64,000 nt of DNA, taken from the NCBI GenBank assembly GCA_016793775.1, contig JAEULK010000092.1, positions 1-64,000 of the forward strand, read 5' to 3'. This DNA comes from Sphingopyxis sp. (GTDB lineage: Bacteria; Pseudomonadota; Alphaproteobacteria; Sphingomonadales; Sphingomonadaceae). Made by a program: the position numbers and the translations under genes. This document shows, piece by piece, positions 18,861 to 28,239 of the stretch. Numbering within the stretch: position 1 is the first letter of the stretch; each line of letters starts with the position of its first letter. The notes below the pieces were generated by a model. The model was given only the letters and a program-made list of their open reading frames with translations, was not told the DNA's origin and did no database searches.

Positions 18861-18884
18861 TTGGTATTCTCTCTATGTTACCAA
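18861..18884. promoter_or_regulatory. candidate nag operator, TTGGTA-N12-TACCAA
   Basis: A perfect 6-bp inverted repeat TTGGTA (18861-18866) and TACCAA (18879-18884) lies 32 bases before the TBDR start. Its half-sites resemble those of NagR/NagQ regulators, and the adjacent gene encodes such a protein. The 12-base spacer is longer than in the best known NagR sites, which leaves some doubt. Confidence 0.5.
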
Positions 18885-18915
18885 ATTAGGACCACGGAGA
18901 ATGAGGGGACCCTGC

Positions 18916-21579
18916 ATGTTCGGATCGAAGCCGCTATTGGCCACCGCCAGCGTCATTGCCACTATCGCCTGTATGTCACCCGCCGCCGCGCAGGACGCGG
19001 CCAATGCCGCCGCCGACGAGGAAATCGTCGTCACCGGCTATCGCGGGTCGCTGATCCAGTCGATCGAGTCCAAGCGCGACCTGTCGGTGATCGCCGACGT
19101 CATCAGCGCCGAGGATATCGGCAAATTCCCCGACAAGAATGTCGCCGAGGCGCTGCAGCGCGTCCCCGGCATCGTCGTCAATCGCGAATTCGGCAAAGGC
19201 GAGCGCGTCTCGCTGCGCGGCACCGCGCCCAACCTGACCAAGACTTTGGTCAACGGCCATGCCATCGCCACCGCCGACTGGTTCGTGCTCGAACAGCTCG
19301 CCGCGACGCGCAGCTTCAATTACCTGACGCTGCCGTCCGAGATCGTCGGCCAGATCGAGGTGTACAAAAGCCCGCGCGCCGACGTCGAGGAGGGCGGCAT
19401 CGGCGGCACGATCAACGTCAACACCCGCGATCCGCTCGACCTCGACCCCTTCACCGTCTCGGCCTCGGCGCAGATCGTCTATTCGGAGCTGCGCAACAGC
19501 TGGGATCCGCAGGTGTCGGGGCTGGTGAGCTGGAAGAACGCCGCCGAGACGATCGGTATCCTCGTCGGCGGGGTCTATCAGAAGCGCGACATCCGCCGCG
19601 ACGGCGTCGAGGTGCTCGGCTATTTCAATCCGGCCGGCGATCCCGCCGGCGACGCGCTGGTCCCCTCGCTGATCGGATCGGCGCTGTTCCAGCAGGAGCG
19701 CGAGCGTTACGGCGGCAATATCGGCATCCAGCTGCGCCCTTCGGACGCGCTCGAGGTCAACATCACCGGCCTCTATTCCAAGTTCAACGCCGACAATTTC
19801 AACCAGAATTATCTCGCCTGGGGCAGCAATGCGCTGGGCGGCGGCGGCACGCTGAGCAACGCCGTCGTCCAGGACGGCACCGTCGTGTCGGGCCGGATCG
19901 ACTCGATCCCCGGCGGCCGCGCGGTCGTCTATGACGCGATCGACCGCAACGCCTTTGCCGAGACCTTTTCGGCCGACTTCGACGTCGAATGGCGCCCGAG
20001 CGAGGGCAGCCTGCTCCATTTCAAGGCGGGCTATACCAAGGCCAATGGCGATACCGTGTCGCAGCCTTTCTATGAGGGCGGCGCGCCGGGCGGCTTCACC
20101 TTCGATCTGACCGGCCGCAGCCCGCAGGTGACCTTCATCGGCGTCGATCCGACCGACCCCGCCGACCTGGCGTTCGATTTCGGTTCGCTGCACCAGATCA
20201 CCAACGACGACAAAGAGAAATATGTCTATCTCGACTATCAGCACGACGTCGATTGGGGGCCGGTCAAGGCGATCAAGGCGGGCGTCAAATATATCGATCA
20301 CGACCGCGTCACCGTGTTCAACGCGACCACCTTCGGCGGCTTTTTCCTGCCGCTGCTCGCCACCGGCTGCGGCGGACCCTGCGATTCGACCGACTTTGCC
20401 GGTCCGCCGACCCCCGGCAATTTCCTGAAAAACATTGCCGAGCCGGGCACGCTCACCGGTTTCTGGCAGGTCGACCGCCAGAAGCTCCAGAACATCTACA
20501 ATGGCCTGCCCGCCAATGTGCGCCAGCGGATCATCAATCCGCCCGAGAATTTCTCGATCAACGAAAAGGCCTATGGCGGCTATGTGATGGCCGAGTTCGG
20601 CGGCGGCGACTGGCGCGGCAATGCCGGCGTCCGCGTGGTGCGCACCGATCAATTTTCCGAAGGCAATCTGATCGGGGTGCCGCCGGGTCCGGGCACGGTC
20701 AACGACAATGCGTTCGGCGTCTATCTGCCGGTATCGGTCAAGCGGTCCTACACCGACGTCCTGCCGAGCTTCAACATCGCCTTCGACCTCGACCCGACGC
20801 TGGTGCTGCGCTTTGCCGGAGCGCGGGTGATGGCGCGGCCCGACTATACCGACATCGTACCGCGGATCACGCTCAACCCCGGCTCGCTGACCGCGGCGGG
20901 CGGCGATCCGCTGGTCGATCCCTATCGCGCCAACCAGTTCGACCTCAGCCTCGAATGGTATCCCGATCGCGACACGATCGTCGCCGGGGCGCTCTATTAC
21001 AAGGACATCCAGTCCTACATCACCGACAATATCACCCAGGAAATATTCCCGGTGCAGACCGCGACGCCCAACACCTCGCGCTGCACGCTGGTGAACGCGC
21101 AGAACAATCTCTACGACTGCCTGTTCGACGTGAACCGCCGCGCCAACGGGCCCGGCGGGCGCAACCAGGGCTTCGAGTTCCAGGTCTCGCGCACATTGTG
21201 GGGCGGCTTCGGGGTGACCGGCAACTACACCTATTCGGACGCCAAGATCAAAGGCGGCGGGCCGGTCGCGGGCAATTCGAAGCATGCGCTCAACCTGAGC
21301 GGCTATTTCGAGAACAAGCTGCTCTCGGCGCGGCTGAGCTATAATTATCGCTCGGCCTTCTTCATCGCCATCGATCGCGCCGCGCCGCTCAACCAGAGCG
21401 CGACCGAGTCGATCGACGGATCGTTCAGCGTCAACGTCACCGACAATATCGCGCTCAGCGTCGAGGCGATCAACCTGACCAACGAGAAGATCGTGCAATA
21501 TTCGAGGACGCGGGTGCGTCCGCGGGGCATTTACGACAACGGCCGGCAGTTCTACTTCGGCGTACGGGCCAAATTCTGA
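18916..21579 (+). CDS. TonB-dependent receptor for chitooligosaccharides/GlcNAc (Xanthomonas/Caulobacter type)
   Basis: Outer-membrane beta-barrel importer. Seen: signal peptide ending SPAAAQ, then EEIVVTGYRGSL (TonB-box region), plug domain with DIGKFPDKNVAEALQRVPG and SLRGTAPNLTKTLVNGHA, and a C-terminal barrel ending in Phe (VRAKF). This plug signature marks the TonB-Xanth-Caul subfamily (TIGR01782), often found with sugar-use loci. I chose ATG 18916 because AGGGGA lies 6 bases before it; ATG 18901 would add five residues. Length 887. It is divergent from the GntR gene, and GH20 and PTS genes follow, which points to chitin oligomers or GlcNAc as substrate. Confidence 0.9.
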   Translation: MFGSKPLLATASVIATIACMSPAAAQDAANAAADEEIVVTGYRGSLIQSIESKRDLSVIADVISAEDIGKFPDKNVAEALQRVPGIVVNREFGKGERVSLRGTAPNLTKTLVNGHAIATADWFVLEQLAATRSFNYLTLPSEIVGQIEVYKSPRADVEEGGIGGTINVNTRDPLDLDPFTVSASAQIVYSELRNSWDPQVSGLVSWKNAAETIGILVGGVYQKRDIRRDGVEVLGYFNPAGDPAGDALVPSLIGSALFQQERERYGGNIGIQLRPSDALEVNITGLYSKFNADNFNQNYLAWGSNALGGGGTLSNAVVQDGTVVSGRIDSIPGGRAVVYDAIDRNAFAETFSADFDVEWRPSEGSLLHFKAGYTKANGDTVSQPFYEGGAPGGFTFDLTGRSPQVTFIGVDPTDPADLAFDFGSLHQITNDDKEKYVYLDYQHDVDWGPVKAIKAGVKYIDHDRVTVFNATTFGGFFLPLLATGCGGPCDSTDFAGPPTPGNFLKNIAEPGTLTGFWQVDRQKLQNIYNGLPANVRQRIINPPENFSINEKAYGGYVMAEFGGGDWRGNAGVRVVRTDQFSEGNLIGVPPGPGTVNDNAFGVYLPVSVKRSYTDVLPSFNIAFDLDPTLVLRFAGARVMARPDYTDIVPRITLNPGSLTAAGGDPLVDPYRANQFDLSLEWYPDRDTIVAGALYYKDIQSYITDNITQEIFPVQTATPNTSRCTLVNAQNNLYDCLFDVNRRANGPGGRNQGFEFQVSRTLWGGFGVTGNYTYSDAKIKGGGPVAGNSKHALNLSGYFENKLLSARLSYNYRSAFFIAIDRAAPLNQSATESIDGSFSVNVTDNIALSVEAINLTNEKIVQYSRTRVRPRGIYDNGRQFYFGVRAKF

Positions 21580-21595
21580 CGGCCCGGCCGTCGTG

Positions 21596-21646
21596 ACGGC
21601 AAGCGGGCGGGGCCATCGCCGCGATGGTCCCGCCCGTTGCCGTTTT
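21596..21646 (+). terminator. intrinsic terminator between the TBDR and hexosaminidase genes
   Basis: A long near-perfect stem (ACGGCAAGCGGGCGG... facing CCGCCCGTTGCCGT) of about 22 bp with a tiny loop is followed by TTTT. It should stop most TBDR transcripts, so the downstream PTS genes get either read-through or their own promoter. Confidence 0.85.
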
Positions 21647-21694
21647 CGGGTCAAATGATGCCGGCCAGAAGGCCGCGGGACGATGGGGAGACAT

Positions 21695-23971
21695 ATGGCA
21701 TCCGGGCACCTGCTTTCCTGCGCGCTGCTCTGTGTTATCGCGGCGCCGGTCGCCGCTGAGCCGGTGGCTCCGCCCGCAGCCGTGGCACCCCGCGCCGACT
21801 TGGCCACGGCCCTCTTCCCTACCCCGCAGCGCGTCGAACCGCATAAAGGCCAGCTCGACCTGGCGCGCGGCATCCGCCTCGCCCCGCCCGCCGGCGACGA
21901 GGGCGCGGCCAAGGCCGCCGGCCTGCTGCGCGGCTGGGGCGGCGATCTTTTCGGGCGCACCGACACGGCACCGCCGCTGCGCTTTCGACGCGTGACGGGC
22001 ATGGCGCGCGAGGCCTATCGTCTCGATATCGGCCCCCACGGCGCCGAGGTCCAGGCGAGCGACGATGCCGGCCTGCTCTATGGCGGGATCAGTTTCTGGC
22101 AGCTGGCGACGGCATCGGGCGGCGGCACAATCCCCGCGCAGAGCATCGCGGACGGCCCGGCGCTCGGCTGGCGCGGCGCGATGCTCGACAGCGCGCGCCA
22201 TTATCAGTCGCCGCGCTATATCCGCGCCTTCATCGACTGGATGGCGGCGCACAAGATGAACCGCCTGCACTGGCATCTGGTCGACGACCAGGCCTGGCGG
22301 ATCGAGATCAAGGCCTTTCCCCGGCTGACCGAGGTCGGCGGCGTGCGCCAGCCCGCGACCGCGCCGGGGGCGCCGCCGCTGCCCGATTATCGCGGCACCT
22401 ATTCGCAGGACGAGTTACGCGCCATCGTCGCCTATGCCGCCGATCGCGGGATCGAGATCGTCCCCGAAATCGACGTCCCCGGCCATGCCCTCGCCGCCAT
22501 CCGCGCCTATCCCGAATGGGGCATGGGGGTGCCGGTGCCGCCCGGGACCGAGGCGGGCTGGGGCGTCTTTCCCTGGCTCTACAACAGCGACGAGGCGACG
22601 CTCGCGGCGCTCGAGACGATCCTCGGCGAGGTCATGGCCATCTTCCCCGGCCGCTATATCCATATCGGCGGCGACGAGGCGGTGAAGGACCAGTGGCGCG
22701 CGTCGGACGCGACGCAGGCGCGCATCCGCGCCCTGGGGCTGAAGGACGAGACCGCGCTGCAGGGCTGGTTCATGAGCCGGCTCGCGCGCTATCTGGAGGC
22801 GCATGGCCGCGCCGCGATCGGCTGGGACGAGATATTGGACGGCGAGGTGCCGCCGTCGGTGACGATCATGTCGTGGCGCGGCATCGGCGGCGCCATCGAG
22901 GCCGCCAAGCGCGGCCATGACACGATCCTGAGCCCGGCGCCGGCGCTCTATCTCGACCATGTCCAGGCGATGCACCCGGGCGACCCGCCGGGGCGCGGCG
23001 GCGTCATCTCGCTCGCCTCGGTGCTCGCCTTCGAACCGCAGCCGGCGGAATTGTCGCCCGCCGAGAGTCGGCACATATTGGGGCTCCAGGCCAATATCTG
23101 GACCGAGCATATCCGCACCGAGGCGCGCACCTCTTTCATGGCCTGGCCGCGGCTGTCGGCGGTCGCCGAGGTCGGCTGGCGCGGGCATGGCAGCAGCGAT
23201 TACCCCGCCTTCCTGCGGCGGCTGATGCCGCAGCTCGAGCGGCTGCGCCCGCTGGGTCTGGAGCCCTCGGCCGGCGCCTGGACCCCGGCGATCGCCGTCG
23301 AACCGGGGGCGGACGGGCGCGGCGCCGCGGTCGCGCTGTCGGTGCAGGGCGACCTGCCGATCCGCTACCAGATCGATGGCGCGGCGCCGAAGCCCTATGT
23401 CGGACCGTTCGTTGCGAGCGACGGGGCCGAGATTACCGCCTGGGCGCTGCTCGACGGCCGCCCGCTCGGCACCGGCGCGGCGCGGCGCATCAGGGCGGAT
23501 GCGCTGCAGAAGCGCGAGAGCCGCGCGCTGGAAACCTGTGCGAAGAAGGTCGACCTGCTGCTCGAGGATGATTTTCCGGCCGAGGGGCCGCGCGCGAGCT
23601 TCCTGATCGACATCCTCGCGCCCTGCTGGATCTATCGCGGCGCGATGCTCGACAAGGTCGATCGTATCGACCTGGCGGTCGGGCAGATCCCGTTCAACTT
23701 CCAGGTCGGCAAGGACCGCGATACGATCCGGTTTCGCGCGCCCAAAACCCCCGAAGGCGAGTTCGAGGTGCGGCTGGACGATTGCGACGGGCCGGTCGTC
23801 GCGATGCTGCCGATCGCGCCCGCTGCCGCCCATCCGGGCGTAACGCGGCTGACCGGCATGCTCGCCTCCACGCAGGGCCGCCACGACCTGTGCGTCACTT
23901 ATACCGCCGCCGGACCCGATCCCTTGTGGGCGATCGACAGCATCCAATTGTTCCAGCAGGAGCCGAAGTGA
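21695..23971 (+). CDS. beta-N-acetylhexosaminidase, glycoside hydrolase family 20
   Basis: Periplasmic or surface enzyme that cuts terminal GlcNAc from chitooligosaccharides. Seen: signal peptide ending APVAA, a GH20 N-terminal alpha/beta domain, a TIM barrel opening at GWRGAMLDSARHY, the catalytic Asp327-Glu328 pair in YIHIGGDEAV, GWDEIL and NIWTEHI, then a chitobiase-like C-terminal extension with a galactose-binding-like region (about residues 620-750). ATG 21695 is favoured over 21683 because GGGGAG sits 5 bases ahead of it. Length 758. The stop overlaps the next start as GTGA, so it is coupled to the PTS gene. Confidence 0.93.
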   Translation: MASGHLLSCALLCVIAAPVAAEPVAPPAAVAPRADLATALFPTPQRVEPHKGQLDLARGIRLAPPAGDEGAAKAAGLLRGWGGDLFGRTDTAPPLRFRRVTGMAREAYRLDIGPHGAEVQASDDAGLLYGGISFWQLATASGGGTIPAQSIADGPALGWRGAMLDSARHYQSPRYIRAFIDWMAAHKMNRLHWHLVDDQAWRIEIKAFPRLTEVGGVRQPATAPGAPPLPDYRGTYSQDELRAIVAYAADRGIEIVPEIDVPGHALAAIRAYPEWGMGVPVPPGTEAGWGVFPWLYNSDEATLAALETILGEVMAIFPGRYIHIGGDEAVKDQWRASDATQARIRALGLKDETALQGWFMSRLARYLEAHGRAAIGWDEILDGEVPPSVTIMSWRGIGGAIEAAKRGHDTILSPAPALYLDHVQAMHPGDPPGRGGVISLASVLAFEPQPAELSPAESRHILGLQANIWTEHIRTEARTSFMAWPRLSAVAEVGWRGHGSSDYPAFLRRLMPQLERLRPLGLEPSAGAWTPAIAVEPGADGRGAAVALSVQGDLPIRYQIDGAAPKPYVGPFVASDGAEITAWALLDGRPLGTGAARRIRADALQKRESRALETCAKKVDLLLEDDFPAEGPRASFLIDILAPCWIYRGAMLDKVDRIDLAVGQIPFNFQVGKDRDTIRFRAPKTPEGEFEVRLDDCDGPVVAMLPIAPAAAHPGVTRLTGMLASTQGRHDLCVTYTAAGPDPLWAIDSIQLFQQEPK

Positions 23972-26454
23972 CCGTCGCCATATATGCCCCGCTGACCGGC
24001 ATCCTCGGTCCGCTCGCTCAAGTCCCCGACCCCGTCTTTGCGCAGAGGCTGGTCGGCGACGGCGTGGCGATCGAACCGCTGTCGGACCGGCTGGTCGCGC
24101 CCTGCGACGGCGCGGTGATCGCGCTGGCGCCGACCGGCCATTCGGTGACGCTGCGCGCGGACGGCGGCATCGAGCTGCTGATCCACATCGGTATCGACAC
24201 GGTGGCGCTGGGCGGCACCGGCTTCGCGCCGCTGGTCGCGGTCGGCGACCGGGTGGGCGTGGGCGATGAGCTGATCGGGATCGACCTGGATCTCGTTGCG
24301 GGTTCCGCGCCCAGCCTGGCCACCCCGATCGTCGTGACCACGCCCGGCGCGACGATCCGGCTCCGCGCCGCGCCGGGACCGGTGGCGGCGGGCGAGCTGT
24401 TGTTCGAGGTCGACGCGCCTGCCGCGACAAACGGCCTCGGCGATACGGGCGGGCAATCGACCGCGCATGTGCTGGCGACCTTGCCCGAAGGTCATGGCAT
24501 CCACGCCCGCCCCGCGGCCCGCATTTCGGCGCTGGCGCGCGGTTTCGACGGCGACGTAAGGATCGGCTGCCACGGGCGCACTGCCGACGCCAAAAGCGTC
24601 ACCGCGCTGCTCACCCTCGGCGCGGTGGCGGGCGACCAGCTCGACATTCGCGTCGTCGGCCACGAGCCCCGCGCCTTCGCGCTGCAACTGGCGGCGCTGA
24701 TCGGCGAAGCGCAAGCGGAGGACGGCGGCGGCGCAGCGCACGGAGACGATCGTGCCGCCGCGCCGCTCGCGCCCGGGGAGTTTCGCGCCGTGCGCGCGGC
24801 GCCGGGGCTGGCGCTGGGGCCGGTTTTCCGGATCGAGACGCTCGATGCCGCGATTCCCGAGCGCGCTGGCGAACCCGGCGAGGAGCGACAGCGGCTCGCG
24901 GCGGCGCGCGCGCGGCTGGAACAGCGGCTTGCCGGACGCGCGGCGGGGGACGAAGACGCCGCCGCCGCGATCGCGAACGCGCATATCGCGCTGCTCGACG
25001 ACAGCGCGCTGCACGACCGGGTCGAGGCGCTGATCGCGGGCGGCGCCGCAGCGGGCTTTGCCTGGCGGACGATATCGCGACAGGAGGAGGAGGCGCTGCG
25101 CGGCACCGGCGTCCCGCGCCTCGCCGAACGCGCGATCGACCTGCGCGATATCGAACGGCAATTGCTCGCCGAACTCGCCGGGCGTGCGCCCGAGGCGGAA
25201 AGCTCCGGCTGGCCGCAGGGCGCGATCATCGTCGCCGACGATTTGCCGCCCTCCTTCCTGCTGGATCCCGCGCCTCCCGCGATCGGCGGCATCATATTGA
25301 GCGCGGGTGGCGCGACCTCGCATCTCGCCATATTGGCGGCGGCGGCGGCGATCCCGATGCTCGTCGCGGCGGGCGACGCGGCGGCGGCGCTCACCGAAGG
25401 CCAGACCATCGTCCTCGACGCCGACCGCCAGCTGATCGACACCGCCCCGGACAGCGCGCGCATCGCCGAAGTCGGCGCCGAGCTGGCAGCGCGCGGGAGC
25501 CGCGCCGCAGAGGCGCTGGCCCACGCCAAGCAGGACAGCTTCACCGCCGATGGGGTGCGGATCGAGATTTTCGCCAACCTCGCGTCGGTCGAGGATGCGC
25601 GCCAGGCGGTGGCGATGGGGGCCGAGGGATGCGGGCTGCTGCGCACCGAATTCCTCTTCGCCGGCTGCGACGTCCCGCCCGGCGAAGGGTGGCAGGCGGG
25701 CGTCTATGCCGAGATCGCCGCGGCGCTGGAAGGTCGGCCGCTGATCGTCCGCACCCTCGACGCCGGCGGCGACAAGCCGCTGCGCTGCCTGCCCTTCGCG
25801 CCCGAGGAGAATCCGGCGCTCGGCCTGCGCGGCATCCGCTTTTCGATGCAGCGGCGCGATGTGCTGGAGACGCAGCTTCGCGCGATGCTGCGCGGGGTAC
25901 CGGCGGCGCAGCTGCGCATCATGCTGCCGATGGTGGTCGAGCCCGGCGAGATCCGCGCGGTGCGCGTCCTGCTCGACGAAATCCGCGCCGAATTGGGCAT
26001 CGCGGCGCCGATCCAGCTCGGCGCGATGATCGAAACCCCCGCCGCCGCGATACTCGCCGACGCCATTGCCGCCGAGGCCGATTTCCTGTCGATCGGCAGC
26101 AACGACCTGGCGCAATATGCGCTGGCGATGGACCGTGGCAACAGCGCGCTGGCGCCGCGCGTCGATGCGCTGCACCCTGCGGTGCTGCGTCTGATCGCCG
26201 TCGCGGCCGAGGGCGCGCAGAAACATGGGCGCTGGTTCGGCATCTGCGGCGGCATCGCCTCCGATCCCGCCGCCGCCGCGCTGCTGATCGGGCTCGGCTG
26301 CCGCGAGCTGTCGAGCGTGGCGGGGCCGATTCCGCAGATCAAGGGGCGGGTCCGCTCGCTCGACCTTTTGGCGTGCCAGACGCTGGCGCGCCGCGCCTGC
26401 GCGCTGGACAGCGCCGCGGCGGTGCGTGCCTTGCTCGAAGGGGAAAAGCCATGA
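23968..26454 (+). CDS. nagF: multiphosphoryl transfer protein: EIIA(Glc-type)-HPr-enzyme I fusion
   Basis: Soluble PTS phosphorelay that takes phosphate from PEP to the GlcNAc permease. Seen in order: EIIA-Glc-type domain (about residues 1-150) with active His73 in LLIHIGIDTV; HPr (about 165-255) with His179 in GIHARPAAR; enzyme I (about 270-828) with His452 in GGATSHLAIL, and PEP-binding segments GLLRTEFLF, RTLDAGGDKP and IGSNDLAQY. All three phospho-histidines are present. The start is GTG, overlapping the hexosaminidase stop. Pseudomonas NagF has the same three modules. The next gene overlaps by ATGA and encodes the membrane subunit. Confidence 0.95.
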   Translation: MTVAIYAPLTGILGPLAQVPDPVFAQRLVGDGVAIEPLSDRLVAPCDGAVIALAPTGHSVTLRADGGIELLIHIGIDTVALGGTGFAPLVAVGDRVGVGDELIGIDLDLVAGSAPSLATPIVVTTPGATIRLRAAPGPVAAGELLFEVDAPAATNGLGDTGGQSTAHVLATLPEGHGIHARPAARISALARGFDGDVRIGCHGRTADAKSVTALLTLGAVAGDQLDIRVVGHEPRAFALQLAALIGEAQAEDGGGAAHGDDRAAAPLAPGEFRAVRAAPGLALGPVFRIETLDAAIPERAGEPGEERQRLAAARARLEQRLAGRAAGDEDAAAAIANAHIALLDDSALHDRVEALIAGGAAAGFAWRTISRQEEEALRGTGVPRLAERAIDLRDIERQLLAELAGRAPEAESSGWPQGAIIVADDLPPSFLLDPAPPAIGGIILSAGGATSHLAILAAAAAIPMLVAAGDAAAALTEGQTIVLDADRQLIDTAPDSARIAEVGAELAARGSRAAEALAHAKQDSFTADGVRIEIFANLASVEDARQAVAMGAEGCGLLRTEFLFAGCDVPPGEGWQAGVYAEIAAALEGRPLIVRTLDAGGDKPLRCLPFAPEENPALGLRGIRFSMQRRDVLETQLRAMLRGVPAAQLRIMLPMVVEPGEIRAVRVLLDEIRAELGIAAPIQLGAMIETPAAAILADAIAAEADFLSIGSNDLAQYALAMDRGNSALAPRVDALHPAVLRLIAVAAEGAQKHGRWFGICGGIASDPAAAALLIGLGCRELSSVAGPIPQIKGRVRSLDLLACQTLARRACALDSAAAVRALLEGEKP

Positions 26455-28142
26455 GCCTGCTCGGAACCGTCCAGAACCGTCTGCAGCCGATCGGTCGGGC
26501 GCTGATGTTGCCGATCGCGGTGCTGCCCGTCGCCGGGCTGCTGCTGCGCCTCGGCCAGCCCGACCTGCTGAACCTCGCCTTTGTCGCGAGCGCCGGGTCG
26601 GCGATTTTCGCCAATATCGGCCTGCTGTTCGCGATCGGCGTCGGGGTCGGCCTGTCGAAAGAGAATAATGGATCGGCGGGGCTCGCGGGCGCGGTCGCCT
26701 ATCTGGTGCTGACCGAAGGCGCGCGCGCGCTGATGGCGGTGCCGCCCGGCGCGGTGCCAGCGGCGATCACCGATGCCGGCGTCCGCGACACGCTGATCGC
26801 GGCGTGGAAAAGCAAGGAACTCGCCAAGCTCAGCGTGCCCGCGGGCATCCTTTCGGGGCTGGGGGCGGGGTATCTCTACAACCGGTTCCACAGGATCCGC
26901 CTGCCCGAATATCTCGCCTTTTTCGGAGGGCGCCGCTTCGTACCGATCGCCGCCGGCTTTTTCGGTCTGCTCGCCGCGCCGCTGTTCGGTTACGGCTTTC
27001 CGATGATCGAGAGCGCGATCGACGGCCTCAGCCAGTGGGTCATCGGCGCCGGCTCGCTCGGCCTGTTCCTCTATGGCGTGCTCAACCGGTTGCTGATCGT
27101 CACCGGGCTGCACCATATCCTCAACAATCTCGCCTGGTTCGTGCTCGGCGATTTCCACGGGGCGTCGGGCGACCTCAACCGCTTCTTCGCCGGCGACCCG
27201 ACCGCGGGCACCTTCATGAGCGGCTTTTTCCCCGTGATGATGTTCGGCCTGCCCGCCGCCTGCCTCGCCATGTACCGCGCCGCGCGGCCCGAGCGGCGCC
27301 CGGCGGTGCTGGGCATGATGTCGTCGATGGCGCTGACCAGCTTCCTGACCGGGGTCACCGAACCGATCGAATTCAGCTTCATGTTCGTCGCGCCGTTGCT
27401 CTATGCGCTGCACGCCTTTTTGACCGGGGTGTCGATGGTGGTGATGGACCTGCTCGGCGCCAAGCTGGGCTTCGGTTTTTCGGCGGGGCTGTTCGACTAT
27501 CTGCTGAACTACAAGCTCGCGACGCATCCGCTGTGGCTGCTGCCGGTCGGGGCGGTCTATTTCGGCGTCTATTATGCGAGCTTCAGCTTCGTCATCCGCC
27601 GCTTCGACATCATGACCCCCGGCCGCGAACCCGACGAGGCGATCGAGACGGCGGGCGCCGCGCCGCCGTCGGACCGCGCCGAGGCGTTCGTCGCGGCGCT
27701 CGGCGGGCCGGGCAATCTGCTGACGATCGAGGCGTGCACGACGCGCCTGCGGCTGACGCTGGCCGACCGGTCGCGCGCCGATGCGGGCCGGCTGTCGGCG
27801 CTGGGGTCGAAGGGCATGATCGCGGTCGGCGACCAGGGGGTGCAGGTGGTCGTGGGGCCCGAGGCCGACCTGATCGCGAGCGAGATGCGCGCGCGCCGGG
27901 GCGGGGCTGCGGCTGTCTCCGCGGCGCCCGTCGCCGCCGCCGCTCCTGACAAGACTCTGCCGCCCGCTATCGCCGCGATCCTGGGCGGCGACGCCAATGT
28001 CGCCTCGGCGCGGCGCGCGGGCCCGCGCTGGGTGATCGGGCTGGGCAAGTGGCGCGATGGCTATGCGGCGGCGCTGGACGAAAATTGGCGCGGCCGGTGG
28101 GTGCGCAGTAGCGCGGGCCTGGTCCATCTGATCGCGAGCTGA
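26451..28142 (+). CDS. nagE: PTS N-acetylglucosamine permease EIIC-EIIB with a second degenerate EIIB-like tail
   Basis: Inner-membrane transporter that phosphorylates GlcNAc during uptake. Seen: EIIC with about ten membrane segments (residues 15-390; NGSAGLAGAVAYL, GLHHILNN, GVTEPIEF), then EIIB (about 400-480) with phospho-Cys429 in EACTTRLRL. The final ~65 residues (ILGGDANVASARRAGPRW) line up with another EIIB start but carry Ala where the Cys should be. Length 563. It has no EIIA domain, matching the EIIA in the preceding gene. The nag genes thus form a complete import, cleavage and phosphorylation path. Confidence 0.93.
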   Translation: MSLLGTVQNRLQPIGRALMLPIAVLPVAGLLLRLGQPDLLNLAFVASAGSAIFANIGLLFAIGVGVGLSKENNGSAGLAGAVAYLVLTEGARALMAVPPGAVPAAITDAGVRDTLIAAWKSKELAKLSVPAGILSGLGAGYLYNRFHRIRLPEYLAFFGGRRFVPIAAGFFGLLAAPLFGYGFPMIESAIDGLSQWVIGAGSLGLFLYGVLNRLLIVTGLHHILNNLAWFVLGDFHGASGDLNRFFAGDPTAGTFMSGFFPVMMFGLPAACLAMYRAARPERRPAVLGMMSSMALTSFLTGVTEPIEFSFMFVAPLLYALHAFLTGVSMVVMDLLGAKLGFGFSAGLFDYLLNYKLATHPLWLLPVGAVYFGVYYASFSFVIRRFDIMTPGREPDEAIETAGAAPPSDRAEAFVAALGGPGNLLTIEACTTRLRLTLADRSRADAGRLSALGSKGMIAVGDQGVQVVVGPEADLIASEMRARRGGAAAVSAAPVAAAAPDKTLPPAIAAILGGDANVASARRAGPRWVIGLGKWRDGYAAALDENWRGRWVRSSAGLVHLIAS

Positions 28143-28175
28143 TCGGGCCGCGCCGCGGCGTCACCATCAAAATTT

Positions 28176-28195
28176 GACAAAATGTAATTTACGTC
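28176..28195. promoter_or_regulatory. operator A, copy 1 (GAC-N14-GTC palindrome)
   Basis: GAC at 28176-28178 and GTC at 28193-28195 sit 14 bases apart, within AATTTGAC...GTCGCATT. The same arrangement recurs at 34042-34061 and 36926-36945. It lies 45 bases before the phosphotransferase start. I infer it is the binding site of the TetR protein encoded at 36301-36897, next to copy 3. Confidence 0.7.
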
Positions 28196-28239
28196 GCATT
28201 TTTCTCTTGGCACGGTTTGAAAAGTGCCGGGAGAGAGCG

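Noticed and set aside
18976-22002. Over 1000-codon minus-strand open frame opposite the nag TBDR
   Set aside because: Shadow of the receptor gene; composition is Arg/Ala/Gly-rich as in other antisense frames, with no domains.
26451-28142. Whole nag locus as a novel system
   Set aside because: The combination of NagA, SIS-type deaminase, GH20, NagF and NagE is a known GlcNAc PTS arrangement; only the details noted separately are unusual.
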